Origin: Acidimicrobiales bacterium
GTDB taxonomy: Bacteria; Actinomycetota; Acidimicrobiia; Acidimicrobiales; Salinilacustritrichaceae
NCBI GenBank assembly: GCA_028822535.1
Contig: JAPKDO010000002.1
Coordinates: forward strand, 1-41,378
Length of the DNA stretch: 41,378 bases
Reading direction: 5' to 3'
Of this stretch, positions 1-9,632 are shown piece after piece. Numbering within the stretch: the stretch's first letter is position 1; every line of letters starts with the position of its first letter. The position numbers were made by a program, and so were the translations under genes. The notes under the pieces were generated by a model that saw only the letters and a list, made by a program, of their open reading frames with translations, searched no databases and was not told the origin of the DNA.

Positions 1-2
1 CG

Positions 3-215
3 CTGTCGAAGAACGTGACCGGACGCGTGTTCCAGGTCCACGGCAGCGAGATCGCCATCGCCGAGTCGTGGCACAAGGGCCCGACCGCGCAGAACCCCGA
101 TGACCCGACGGCGATGACCGACGTGGTCGCGTCACTCATGGCCGATGCTCGCGCCAACGCCGACATGGCCGGCAACGACGCCCACGGCCCGGGTCGCCCC
201 GGGCCGACCATCTAG
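3..215 (+). CDS. C-terminal fragment of a short-chain dehydrogenase-like protein (5' truncated by window)
   Basis: Open from the window edge; [27 protein letters not shown] resembles C-termini of actinobacterial SDR proteins; stop TAG at 213-215. Confidence 0.6.
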   Translation: MSKNVTGRVFQVHGSEIAIAESWHKGPTAQNPDDPTAMTDVVASLMADARANADMAGNDAHGPGRPGPTI

Positions 216-1207
216 GAAGCCGCTGCCTCGGCGACGAGTTCGATCGACCGCACGCGGTCGTCGACGTCGGCGGAGGCGAACGTCAGCATGATCTCGTCGG
301 CGTCGGCCTGCACCGCGAAATCGCGGAGTTGGTCGGCCACCTGCGAGCCCGTGCCGGCGAACGTGTAGCGCATCATCCCGACGACCTGCTGACCTTGCGG
401 GCTGGCGACGAGTTGGTCGATCTGCTCGTCGCTCAGCTCGCGGTCCTTCACGAGGAAGCGGGCAACACGCGAACGGACGACCCGCTCGAGCTCGGCCTGC
501 GCGTCGTCCTCGCTCTCGGCGGCGACGGCGTTCGCGCCGGCGATGACGTAGGGCTCGGCGAGCTGATCGGACGGTTTGAACTCGTGTCGGTAGCGCGCCA
601 CGGCCTCGCGCAGCGCCTGCGGCGCGAAGTGGCTGGCGAACGCGTAGGGAAGGCCGAGATGAGCGGCGAGCTGGGCGCCGAACAAGGACGAGCCGAGGAT
701 GTACAGCGGCACGTCGGTCCCCGCACCCGGGTGTGCCTTCACCTTCGGGACGAGGCTCTCGCCGCGTAGGAAACCCTGCAGCTCCTGCACGTCCTGCGGG
801 AACCGTTCGGCGGCCGCCGGATCGCGACGCAACGCCCGCCACGTGACCTGGTCGGTGCCGGGCGCGCGACCGAGGCCGAGATCGATGCGACCAGGGTGCA
901 GCTCGGCGAGGGTGCCGAACTGTTCGGCGATCACCAGCGGCGAGTGGTTGGGCAACATGACGCCACCCGACCCGAGCCGGATCGTCGAGGTGTGGGCGGC
1001 GACGTGGGCGATCAGCACCGCCGGCGCCGCCGACGCGATCGACCCCATGTTGTGGTGCTCGGCGTACCAGATCCGTTCGTAGCCGTTGGCCTCTGCGGCC
1101 CGGGCCATCGTGACCGACGCCTCGAAGGCGTCGCGTGGGCGTTGGCCTCGGCGCACCAATGCCAGATCGAGCATCGACAGTCGCAGCGGCGTGGTCCGGG
1201 AAGGCAC
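212..1207 (-). CDS. LLM-class flavin-dependent oxidoreductase (luciferase-like monooxygenase)
   Basis: 331 aa; [58 protein letters not shown] is typical of the family; GTG start preceded by TAGCGT-N6. Confidence 0.93.
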   Translation of the reverse strand: MPSRTTPLRLSMLDLALVRRGQRPRDAFEASVTMARAAEANGYERIWYAEHHNMGSIASAAPAVLIAHVAAHTSTIRLGSGGVMLPNHSPLVIAEQFGTLAELHPGRIDLGLGRAPGTDQVTWRALRRDPAAAERFPQDVQELQGFLRGESLVPKVKAHPGAGTDVPLYILGSSLFGAQLAAHLGLPYAFASHFAPQALREAVARYRHEFKPSDQLAEPYVIAGANAVAAESEDDAQAELERVVRSRVARFLVKDRELSDEQIDQLVASPQGQQVVGMMRYTFAGTGSQVADQLRDFAVQADADEIMLTFASADVDDRVRSIELVAEAAAS

Positions 1208-1749
1208 GGACCGACGCTATCCACGTGATCCTGATCTCGGACTCCGATGCCGCTGAGTTCGGCAGCAAGGTGTGACAGGTGGGTGGCCGAAAGGGCACAC
1301 CGATCGCCCGGCCGTGTCGATCAGTGAGGACTGACAGCGAGATCTGCCAACTCCGCTACACCAGAGAACGGCACCTCGGGACGGGCCCGTCGACCTGCCG
1401 TGTCTGAACTCGACGTGTGAGGCGTCGGGGGCCGACGCCCACGACGTCGAGAATGGAGCTGAAGGTTGCCGCACCAAGAAGTGCCGGTTCTTCGACGGCC
1501 TCGCAACCGTTCGTAGACAGCCCCGGCCACGACCTCTCGCTCATGCACGGATTCTCGCCACCCGTCCATCACACCTCGCGGCCGAACACGGAGCCACGGA
1601 GTTCGACCGCTTGAATGAACTCGTGGCTGGAGAGCCGCAGCTACCGCTGGACGGCGGCGATCTGTGCGGCGGCCGACGTATGCCCCACCGGCGCGATCAG
1701 GCAGATTGGGACGCCGACCAGCCGGGACAAATCCGAGCCCAGGGAGCCG

Positions 1750-2169
1750 TCAGCTCCAGGGGTTGAGAACTCCTAGGCCGTCGAATCGCTCGAAGTCCTT
1801 GAGATCGCGCGTCGCCACGGTCATTCCACGACTCAAGGCAGTGCCGCCGATGAGCGCATCGCGGAATGGCGCGGGGTCAGGAACATGCAGCGCAGCGGCG
1901 CGACCCGCCGCGTCCTCGTCAACGGGCAGCACTCGGTCGACGAACGCTGCGGCCACGCTTTCGTCCAGCCAAGCTCGCAACATGGCGCCTTGGTCTGGGT
2001 CTGATCGCTCCATGAGCAGAACGCTGTGTTCGAGCTCGTGCATCGTGATGACGGAGACGAACATCTCGGCGGAGTGCACTCGGGTTGCCCACTCGGCCAC
2101 GCCAGCGTTGGCCTTCCCGGACCGAACCTTTCTCAGTTCCGAGACGACATTCGTGTCGAGAACGAACAT
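1750..2169 (-). CDS. vapC: Type II toxin, PIN-domain ribonuclease (VapC family)
   Basis: 139 aa; MFVLDTNVVSELRK start plus later conserved acidic residues (TMHELEHS, FRDALIGGTA, TRDLKDFERF); start overlaps antitoxin stop (TGATG). Confidence 0.9.
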   Translation of the reverse strand: MFVLDTNVVSELRKVRSGKANAGVAEWATRVHSAEMFVSVITMHELEHSVLLMERSDPDQGAMLRAWLDESVAAAFVDRVLPVDEDAAGRAAALHVPDPAPFRDALIGGTALSRGMTVATRDLKDFERFDGLGVLNPWS

Positions 2170-2420
2170 CAGTCGAGACGGGCTGGCACGGCGACGTCGC
2201 GACTACGTGGCGAAGAGAAGTCGATGTCTTCGACGCCGACTGGCTCGGCGAGCAGTTCGAGAACGCGGTGCTTGCCGATCAGCGTCTCGTACGCATCGAA
2301 GGTGAGGAGCACGTGAGCGGGCCGCCCTCGGTCGGTGATGTACACCGGCCCGGCGTCCGCGGCCTTCTTCGCTCCACTGGTGTCCTGGTTGAACTCCCTG
2401 CTGCTGATCTGCGTTGCCAT
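2169..2420 (-). CDS. Type II antitoxin, Phd/YefM family
   Basis: MATQISSREFNQDTSGAKKAADAGPVYITDRGRPAHVLLTFDAYETL; start moved to ATG at 2420 from the longer ORF. Confidence 0.88.
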   Translation of the reverse strand: MATQISSREFNQDTSGAKKAADAGPVYITDRGRPAHVLLTFDAYETLIGKHRVLELLAEPVGVEDIDFSSPRSRDVAVPARLD

Positions 2421-2430
2421 CGAGCCTCCA

Positions 2431-2448
2431 TGTAGATACATCTCTACA
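2431..2448. promoter_or_regulatory. Inverted repeat TGTAGA-N6-TCTACA, probable TA autoregulatory operator
   Basis: Perfect 6-bp arms (tgtaga tacatc tctaca) starting 11 bp upstream of the antitoxin ATG. Confidence 0.6.
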
Positions 2449-2501
2449 TTAGTGTCGCGGCCGCAATCTCGCAACGACCTTCCGCAAACGTGCTGCCGGA
2501 C

Positions 2502-3980
2502 TCAGGTGCCGCAGAAGGTGATGTAGTCCTCGGCGAAGTCGTCGGGTGCGGGGGCGGCCATCGCTTCGCTGCCGGGGCGTTCCTCGAAGGGATGGGTGAC
2601 GTGTTCGAGCAGCGTCTGGAACACGGTCAGGTCGCCGTCGACTGCGGCGGCGTCGAGGGCCGCTTCGACCAGGTGGTTGCGGGGGACGTAGACCGGGTTG
2701 ACGGCGTCCATGGCGTCCGCCGCCGTCGAGAGATCGGCGTCGCCCAGCGCGGCGTGCCACGCCGCCAGCCAGTCGTCGAGTTCGACGACGTGGTCGGGAA
2801 AAGACGCTCGCAGCGGAGCATCCTGGCCCCGCAGCGAGGCGGCCAGGATGCGGAACGTCGACGTGTAGTCGGCGCGAGCCGCGGCGAGCAGCGTCAGGAG
2901 ACCGTCGAAGAGATCGCCGTGGGAATCGGCGGTGACCGACGAGAGCCCGAGCTTGGCGGCCATGCCCGCAGCCCACGACGCCTGGTAGCGGAGGACGAAC
3001 CCCTCGAGCACCTCGGTCGCCAGCGCGACCGCCGTGTCGCGGTCGTCGTCGAGGACCGGAAGGAGCGCCTCGGCCATGCGGGTGAGGTTCCACTGGGCGA
3101 TGGCGGGCTGATTGCCGTAGGCGTAGCGGCCGGCGTGGTCGATCGAACTGAAGACGGTCTTCGGGTCGAAGCGATCCATGTAGGCGCACGGCCCGAAGTC
3201 GATGGTCTCGCCCGACAGCGTCGTGTTGTCGGTGTTCATCACGCCGTGGATGAAGCCGACGTTCATCCACTGGGCGATGAGGTCGGCCTGCACCTCGACG
3301 GTGTGCGCGAGCAGCGCGAGCGCCGGACGCTCGGCGTCGGCGGCATCGGGGCAGTGGCGGGCGATGGCGTGTTCGACCAACGCGGCGAGGTGTTCGCCAT
3401 CGTCGAGCCAGCGGGCGTACTCGACGGTGCCGACCCGCAGGTGCGACGCCGCGACCCGCGCCAGTACCGCTCCGGGTTCGACCCGACTGCGCTGCACCGC
3501 TTCGCCTGTCGTGACCACGGCCAACGCGCGAGTCGTCGGGATGCCGAGCGCATGCATCGCCTCGCAGTGGACGAACTCACGCAGCATCGACGAGAGCATC
3601 GCCCGTCCGTCGCCACCGCGGGCGTACGGCGTGCGGCCGGTGCCCTTCAAGTGGAGATCGCGGATCGATCCGTCGGGTCCGACGAGCTCGCCGAGCAGGA
3701 GCGCCCGGCCGTCGCCGAGGCGGGGCGAGTAGTTGCCGAACTGGTGGCCGGCATACGCCATGGCCACGGGACGGGCCGACTCCGGCACCTCGTTGCCGGC
3801 GAGGACGGCGGCGCCTTCGTCGGACAGGAGCCACTCGGGGTCCATCCCGAGCTCGGACGCGAGCGGCGAGTTGGCGACGACGATCGCCGGCGCCGGGACA
3901 GGCGTCGCCTTCCAGTCGAGGGCGAGCTCGGGGAGCTCGTCGGCGAGGCGGTGCCCGAGTTCGATCGCAGCGATGGCCAT
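2502..3980 (-). CDS. selO: Protein adenylyltransferase SelO (YdiU/UPF0061)
   Basis: 492 aa; YAGHQFGNYSPRLGDGRALLLGE, LHLKGTGRTPYARGGDGRA, NTDNTTLSGETIDFGPCAYMDRFDP; C-terminal Cys (FCGT). Confidence 0.95.
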   Translation of the reverse strand: MAIAAIELGHRLADELPELALDWKATPVPAPAIVVANSPLASELGMDPEWLLSDEGAAVLAGNEVPESARPVAMAYAGHQFGNYSPRLGDGRALLLGELVGPDGSIRDLHLKGTGRTPYARGGDGRAMLSSMLREFVHCEAMHALGIPTTRALAVVTTGEAVQRSRVEPGAVLARVAASHLRVGTVEYARWLDDGEHLAALVEHAIARHCPDAADAERPALALLAHTVEVQADLIAQWMNVGFIHGVMNTDNTTLSGETIDFGPCAYMDRFDPKTVFSSIDHAGRYAYGNQPAIAQWNLTRMAEALLPVLDDDRDTAVALATEVLEGFVLRYQASWAAGMAAKLGLSSVTADSHGDLFDGLLTLLAAARADYTSTFRILAASLRGQDAPLRASFPDHVVELDDWLAAWHAALGDADLSTAADAMDAVNPVYVPRNHLVEAALDAAAVDGDLTVFQTLLEHVTHPFEERPGSEAMAAPAPDDFAEDYITFCGT

Positions 3981-4044
3981 GATCCGACGCTACGGGGTCA
4001 TCGACGGGTTGCGTCGGTCGTCGCGCGACGGTCCACAGCACCGG

Positions 4045-5019
4045 TCAGGGTTCGACGACGACCTTTCCGAGCGCCGTCCGGTCCATCAGCGACCGCAACG
4101 CTTCGCCGGCACGATCGAGCGGGTAGCGCTCGGACACGTGCGGATTGATCGCTCCCGACGCCACCAACTCGATCAGTTCGTCGCTGACGGAACGAGCCAG
4201 GTCCGGCTGCTTGGCGACCATGGCGCCGTAGAACACGCCGACGACCTGGCAGCTCTTCAACAGGGTGAGGTTGAGCGGCAGCGACGGGATCCCGGCGGTG
4301 AACCCGATGACCAGGAAGCGGCCCTCCCACGCGATCGCCCGGAGCGCTGGCTCTGCGTACTCGCCACCGACGCAGTCGTAGACCACGTCGACGCCCGCGC
4401 CACCGGTCAGTTCCTTGGCGCGCGCCTTGAGATCCTCGGTCGAGTATTCGATCGTCTCGTCGGCGCCCCGGTCGCGACAGAGGTCGAGCTTGTCCTGACT
4501 CGACGCCGCAGCGATCACGCGGGCACCCATGTGTTTGCCGAGCTCGACGGCCGACAGACCCACCTGGCCGCCGGCGCCGAGCACCAACAGCGTCTCGCCG
4601 GCCTGCAGGTCGCCCCGGTACTTCAGGCCGTAGAGGCTGGTGCCGTACGCGTAGTTGAGCCCGGTCGACTCGGCGAAGCCCACCGAGTCGGGGAGTTCGC
4701 GGGCACCGGCGGCGGGCAACACGACCTTCTCGGCGAACCCGCCCGTGACTCCCACCCCGCCGACGATCCGGTCGCCGACGGCGAGCGAGTCGACGCCCTC
4801 GCCCAACGCAGCCACCACGCCCGCAACCTCGCCACCGGGGACGTAGGGGAGGTCGGCTTTGAACTGATACTTGTCCTCGAGCATCAACGTGTCGGGAAAC
4901 GTGACCGCGGCCGCCTTCACGTCGACGAGCACCTGGCCCGGGCCCGGCGAGGGCTCCGGACGCTCCTCGACGACGAGGTCTTCGGGCGGACCGAACTGCT
5001 GACAGACGACGACTCTCAT
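4045..5019 (-). CDS. NADPH:quinone oxidoreductase / zinc-type alcohol dehydrogenase-like (MDR superfamily)
   Basis: PYVPGGEVAGVV, LLVLGAGGQVGLSAVELGKHMGARVIAAASSQDKLDLCRDRGADETI; start set to MRVVVCQQFG; ATGA overlap with the next gene upstream. Confidence 0.92.
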   Translation of the reverse strand: MRVVVCQQFGPPEDLVVEERPEPSPGPGQVLVDVKAAAVTFPDTLMLEDKYQFKADLPYVPGGEVAGVVAALGEGVDSLAVGDRIVGGVGVTGGFAEKVVLPAAGARELPDSVGFAESTGLNYAYGTSLYGLKYRGDLQAGETLLVLGAGGQVGLSAVELGKHMGARVIAAASSQDKLDLCRDRGADETIEYSTEDLKARAKELTGGAGVDVVYDCVGGEYAEPALRAIAWEGRFLVIGFTAGIPSLPLNLTLLKSCQVVGVFYGAMVAKQPDLARSVSDELIELVASGAINPHVSERYPLDRAGEALRSLMDRTALGKVVVEP

Positions 5020-6434
5020 CCGCCGAAGGCTCCCCGGGCCCACGGCCCCCAGATGGCGACCGAGTAGCCCGAGCCCGACTGGATGTTCACGAACAGGGTC
5101 TTGCCGTCGGGGCTGAACGTCGCGCCGGCGAACTCCTGTCCGACCTGGTCGGGGTCGGCGTTGCGGGCGAACGTGAACAAGTCGCCGGCGGGCGTCAGCC
5201 CCCGCAGGAAGTTGTCGCCCGACCCGTCCTCACACAGCACCAGCGAACCGGATCCGCTGGCGACCACGTTGTCGGGGAGGTCGAGCATCTCGGATCCCGG
5301 CGACTCGTAGACACACGTCAGCGTCGAGGCCTGCGGGTCGTATGCCCACACCTGACCACGACCGTCTCCGAACCCGGACGGCGCCGAATCGCCCGGCGGT
5401 GTCGCACCGCCCTGGGTGGAGACGAAGTAGACGATCCCGCCGTGCTCGGTGGCACCCTCGAGTCGAGAGAACGTCGCAGCGCCCTTCGCACGGCCCTGGT
5501 CGCCGACCGCGACGATCGCTTCGTTGTTGGTCGTGCCCGGAGCGAACGTCGGATCGGGGTCGTCGATGACGACCCACGTCACGCCGTAGCTGTTCCCCGA
5601 CTCGGCATCGGACAGATCCTCGCCCGGAGCACCGTCGACCGCGAGCATCTCGAGCACACCGCCGTCGGCGAGGTGGCCGTCTGCCATGGGATCGTTCGGC
5701 GGGGTGTAGCGGTAGAAGCCGGACGGGAACCCGAAGTTGTCCTCGGTCAGGTACGCCGCTCCGGTCGACGGGTCGATGGCGACGGCCTCGTGGGCGAAAC
5801 GGCCGGCTGCGGTGATGGGCCCACTGGCGGCACCGCCGCCGGCCGGGACCTCGAAGAGGTAGCCGTGCTTGCGGAGCCCGTCGTTGGGCGCACCCGTGAA
5901 GTCGGATCCGACGTCGTCGCCGTTCACCGTCTCCTCGCCCGAGATCCACGAACCCCACGGGGTGCGGCCACCAGAGCAGTTCATCTGCGTTCCGTTGAGG
6001 CTCACCTGATCGTTCACGACGTTGCCGTGGCGGTCGACCTCGACGGTGATCGTGCCACCGCCGGTGAGCGGGTCGTACGCGGTCGCCGGGTCACCGAACG
6101 CGCCGACCGGCCCGTTGACCTCGTGGTTCCGGACCAACACGTACCGATTGCGGCGAGAGCCGGCGAAGGCGGCCATCCCGTCGTGACGACCCGGGATCGC
6201 CCCACCCGAGGTGAGCGCTCCACCCGTGTGGTGGAAGCTGCGGTAGTTGAAGCCCGCGGGCAGGTCGAGACGGAACGCGCCGTCGAGATGATCGGCCACG
6301 GGTCGTAGCGAGCCGTACCCGGCACGCTTCGGCGCCGCACCGACCGCGCGGGCCACGAACCCCTGGAACGGGCCGGCGATCATGCCGCCACCGATCAGCG
6401 CGCCGCTTCCCTGCAGGAACGTTCGTCGGTCCAT
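5016..6434 (-). CDS. Secreted PhoX/DUF839-family protein with Tat-type signal
   Basis: MDRRTFLQGSGALIGGG Tat signal; NHEVNGPVGAFG, NCSGGRTPWGSWISGEETV typical of DUF839/PhoX; start shortened to ATG at 6434. Confidence 0.9.
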   Translation of the reverse strand: MDRRTFLQGSGALIGGGMIAGPFQGFVARAVGAAPKRAGYGSLRPVADHLDGAFRLDLPAGFNYRSFHHTGGALTSGGAIPGRHDGMAAFAGSRRNRYVLVRNHEVNGPVGAFGDPATAYDPLTGGGTITVEVDRHGNVVNDQVSLNGTQMNCSGGRTPWGSWISGEETVNGDDVGSDFTGAPNDGLRKHGYLFEVPAGGGAASGPITAAGRFAHEAVAIDPSTGAAYLTEDNFGFPSGFYRYTPPNDPMADGHLADGGVLEMLAVDGAPGEDLSDAESGNSYGVTWVVIDDPDPTFAPGTTNNEAIVAVGDQGRAKGAATFSRLEGATEHGGIVYFVSTQGGATPPGDSAPSGFGDGRGQVWAYDPQASTLTCVYESPGSEMLDLPDNVVASGSGSLVLCEDGSGDNFLRGLTPAGDLFTFARNADPDQVGQEFAGATFSPDGKTLFVNIQSGSGYSVAIWGPWARGAFGG

Positions 6435-6548
6435 CGTCTTCTCCTCGAATCGCGGGTGCCCCCTCGGTGGACCGTAGTCACAAGATGGCAACGCTGCTGC
6501 CACATCGCGATCCACCACCCGCACCTCCGGAGCCACGACGATGGAGCC

Positions 6549-7910
6549 GTGGCGCACTCGCACGACCATTCACACGACGACCTCCGCGCCGCGCCGTCGG
6601 TCGCACGCGTACTACGGATCGTGGTGGCGATCGTGGCCGTGTTCACGGTCGCCGGCCTCGCGGCCTGGTGGCCCGACGATGGTGTCTCGCTACCCGAGGG
6701 CCAGAGCGCCCAGGGCCAACGGGTGAACGCCACCATCGTCGGCCTCGAGGAGAACGACTGCGCCGGCGTCGACTTCGGTGCGGCCGCTGCGGTGTGCCTC
6801 GATGTGGTGATCGAGGTCACCAGCGGACCGAACGACGGCGCCACCGGCAGTTTCCAGAGCTTCCCCGGGACCCAAGCGGCAACCCCGGACTTCGCTGCCG
6901 GTGACGAGATCGTGGTCATCGAGTTCGAACTCGGCGACACGGGCGAACTGGCGTACTCGTTCGCCGACTACCAACGCTCCCGACCGCTGATCCTGTTGGC
7001 CGTGCTGTTCGTCGGCGCGGTGCTGCTTCTCGGGCGGTTCCAGGGACTCCGGGCGCTGGCCGGTCTCGCGGTGTCGGCCGTCGTGCTGCTCGCCTACGCG
7101 TTCCCAGCCCTGCTCGACGGGAAACCCCCGTTGGCGGTCGCGCTCGTCGCCGCATCGATCATCGCGTTCGCGGCGCTCTACCTCGCCCACGGGGTGAACG
7201 ACACCACGACCGTCGCCCTTCTCGGGACCATGGCCGCGCTCGGCGTCACCGGCGCGCTCGGCGCACTCTTCACGGCTGCAGCGAACATCTCGGGCGTCGC
7301 CGAGGAGGACCAGATCTTCCTCCTCGTCTCCGCCGAGGGCATCGACCTGCGAGGCCTGGTGCTCGCCGGGATCATCATCGGCAGCCTCGGCGTGCTCGAC
7401 GATGTGACCGTCACCCAGGTCTCGGCGGTGGCTCGACTGCGAAAGGCGAACCCCGACTACACGATCCGCGACCTGTACCGCGAGGGCGTGCACATCGGTC
7501 GCGATCACATCGCGTCGACCGTCAACACGCTCGTCCTCGCGTACGCCGGTGCGTCGTTGCCCCTCCTCCTCTACTACTCGAACGTCGGCATCGGTCTGTC
7601 GGAGTCGGTCACCTCCGAGATCGTCGCCGTCGAGGTCATCCGGACGCTCGTCGGCAGCATCGGCCTCATCTCGGCCGTCCCGCTGACGACGCTGCTCGCC
7701 GCCGCGGTCGTCACCGGCCGACTCGTTCCCCGCCTCCGGCCCACCGGGAAACACGAAGCAGGCAACACGGGCGCAGCCGCTCCCGCTCCGGAGCCCGCAG
7801 GCGCACCCGCACCCGCACCCGCACCCGAGGTGTCGTCGAGCGACAGGCCAGACGGCTCGGGCGACGGCCCCGACTGGGACGAGTTCACCCCGAAGCCGAC
7901 CGATTTCTGA
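6549..7910 (+). CDS. YibE/F-like multipass membrane protein
   Basis: GTG start VAHSHDHSHD; multiple TM helices; LRGLVLAGIIIGSLGVLDDVTVTQVSAV and YREGVHIGRDHIASTVNTLVLAYAGASLPLLL are characteristic. Confidence 0.88.
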   Translation: MAHSHDHSHDDLRAAPSVARVLRIVVAIVAVFTVAGLAAWWPDDGVSLPEGQSAQGQRVNATIVGLEENDCAGVDFGAAAAVCLDVVIEVTSGPNDGATGSFQSFPGTQAATPDFAAGDEIVVIEFELGDTGELAYSFADYQRSRPLILLAVLFVGAVLLLGRFQGLRALAGLAVSAVVLLAYAFPALLDGKPPLAVALVAASIIAFAALYLAHGVNDTTTVALLGTMAALGVTGALGALFTAAANISGVAEEDQIFLLVSAEGIDLRGLVLAGIIIGSLGVLDDVTVTQVSAVARLRKANPDYTIRDLYREGVHIGRDHIASTVNTLVLAYAGASLPLLLYYSNVGIGLSESVTSEIVAVEVIRTLVGSIGLISAVPLTTLLAAAVVTGRLVPRLRPTGKHEAGNTGAAAPAPEPAGAPAPAPAPEVSSSDRPDGSGDGPDWDEFTPKPTDF

Positions 7911-7930
7911 CTCGGGCTAGCGTCGCGCCC

Positions 7931-8152
7931 ATGTGCGTGACCTGTGTGGCCGAGGGATCGATGTACGTCGGCGGCGCCGTCGTGTCGCTGCGGGTCATGG
8001 CGGCTCGTGCCGGGGCTCGCCGATCGCGGGGATTGATGCCAGCCATCCCCGGCATCGACGACGTCAGTCCAGACGGATCCACGCGCCCTTCAGGTACGGA
8101 GGATCCCCCGGCCCCGAACGGTGGTCGAGCGGCAACGTCCTCGGTTCGATGA
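7931..8152 (+). CDS. Small hypothetical protein (73 aa) with N-terminal CVTC motif
   Basis: ATG preceded by TAGCGT-N7, as at several confident genes here; 3' end overlaps the convergent CDS by about 90 bp, so the true extent is uncertain. Confidence 0.4.
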   Translation: MCVTCVAEGSMYVGGAVVSLRVMAARAGARRSRGLMPAIPGIDDVSPDGSTRPSGTEDPPAPNGGRAATSSVR

Positions 8153-9632
8153 CGCCGATGCGGCCGGCGGAGTGCAGACCGCGCTCGACCTGCCCGACGA
8201 AACGCTCCCACGTCATCTTCCGCGAGTTCGTCGACACGTAGACGCTTCCGCCGGGAGAGCAGAGTTCGGCGGCGAGTGACACGAGCTGGTCGAGGTCCTT
8301 GGTGACGACCCACCGCTTCGACCCCTTGCGTGCGGTGCTCGACGTGGGTGGGTCGACGAGCACCCGGTCGAACGTCCGCCCCCTCTTCGCGAAGCGAGCC
8401 ATCCAATCGAGCGCGTCGCCGTACACGAAGTCGTGATCCTCGGGGTCGAGATCGTTGGCACGCAGGTTGTCGCGCGCCCAGTCGAGGTAGTGCTTCGACA
8501 GGTCGAGGGTGAGCGTCTCGGCGCCGGCCAGGGCGGCCGCCACCGACAGGGCACCGGTGTGGGCGAACGTGTTGAGGACGGTCTTCCCGTCGAGGTCGGA
8601 CGAGAGCAGGTCGCGGCGCGTCTCGCGCTGGTCGAGGAAGAGACCGCTCGAGGTCGGACTCGCCTCGAGGTCGATCCGGTACTGCACGCCGAGTTCGCGC
8701 ACCCCGAATCGGGGGCCGCCCGTTCCCGACACGCGTCTGGCAACGCCGCCTCCCCCGCCGCGCGGCTTGGGGAGATGGTGGACGGCGTCGAGATCCAGCG
8801 TCTCGTGCAGTGCGTCCACCCAACCAGACGGGAGTTCCGCGTCACCGTCGCGGTAGTCGAGGATCAGCGCGGTGCGACCCAGACGCTCGATACGAAGGTC
8901 CGGGAATCCGTCGTGGTGTCGGTCGACCCACTGGTAGGCGTCGGTGTCGTTCGGGTCGAAGAGCGCTACCCGAGCCTCGTGTGCAGCCAACAATCGTGCG
9001 GCCGGACCACGGGCGCTGACGGCGCCCGCAGCGGTTGCGTCGAAACTCGGCGGTACGTCGGCGACGAACGTCGTCCGCTCGCCGTTCGGGTGATCGAACT
9101 CGATCGAGCGAGCATGCAGGAAGACGCGAGCGGCCTCGCGTCCGCCATGGTCGAGGTCACCGGCGATCGGTAGCCCCAGCGCTTCCGCGTGGAGGCGAAC
9201 CTGATGGGTGCGGCCCGAGTGCGGCGACGCGACGTGGCGGTCGAACGCCTTCCCCGACCGGACTCGCTCGAAGTCCGTCGACGCCGCCGCTCCGTCGATC
9301 GGCTCATCGCTCCGCGCCGTGGAGGACCCGCCGCTCGTCGCGGTGAGGAGTTCGTAGTGTTTGGCGACCGTCCGGTCCTCGAACTGTTTCGTCAGCGCAC
9401 GATTGGCATCGGCGGTCTTGCCGAACACGAGAACGCCAGAGGTGACCTTGTCGAGACGATGGAGAATCGACAGTGACCCGTCGGGGCGCTGGCGCTGCAC
9501 CCACTCGTACATGCCGTCCTGGGCGTGGACGTCGGCACGATGCGTGTTGACCCCGGCGGGCTTGGCCACCACCAACAGGTCGTCGTCCTCGTGCACGACC
9601 CACGGCTCGGACCAACGCCGTGCGGCGGTCAT
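8064..9632 (-). CDS. Fusion of RluA-type pseudouridine synthase (N-term) with a class I SAM-dependent methyltransferase (C-term)
   Basis: 522 aa; N-term LLVVAKPAGVNTH...SILHRLDKVTSGVLVFGKT (RluA motif); C-term VLNTFAHTGALSVAAALAGAETLTLDLSKHYLDWARDNL...VLVDPPTSS (RlmI-like methyltransferase). Confidence 0.88.
   Translation of the reverse strand: MTAARRWSEPWVVHEDDDLLVVAKPAGVNTHRADVHAQDGMYEWVQRQRPDGSLSILHRLDKVTSGVLVFGKTADANRALTKQFEDRTVAKHYELLTATSGGSSTARSDEPIDGAAASTDFERVRSGKAFDRHVASPHSGRTHQVRLHAEALGLPIAGDLDHGGREAARVFLHARSIEFDHPNGERTTFVADVPPSFDATAAGAVSARGPAARLLAAHEARVALFDPNDTDAYQWVDRHHDGFPDLRIERLGRTALILDYRDGDAELPSGWVDALHETLDLDAVHHLPKPRGGGGGVARRVSGTGGPRFGVRELGVQYRIDLEASPTSSGLFLDQRETRRDLLSSDLDGKTVLNTFAHTGALSVAAALAGAETLTLDLSKHYLDWARDNLRANDLDPEDHDFVYGDALDWMARFAKRGRTFDRVLVDPPTSSTARKGSKRWVVTKDLDQLVSLAAELCSPGGSVYVSTNSRKMTWERFVGQVERGLHSAGRIGVIEPRTLPLDHRSGPGDPPYLKGAWIRLD

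Noticed and set aside
1310-1380. tRNA-like text on the minus strand (ggtgtagcggagttggcagatctc..., translated GVAELAD)
   Set aside because: The D-arm resembles tRNA-Leu, but no proper anticodon and acceptor stems could be paired; tRNAscan-SE would settle it
2490-4148. 552-aa + strand ORF
   Set aside because: Antisense shadow of selO; Arg/Gly-rich low-quality translation typical of GC-rich frames
7801-7830. Tandem gcaccc hexamers
   Set aside because: Short in-frame Ala-Pro repeat at the C-terminus of the YibE/F-like protein; ordinary low-complexity tail
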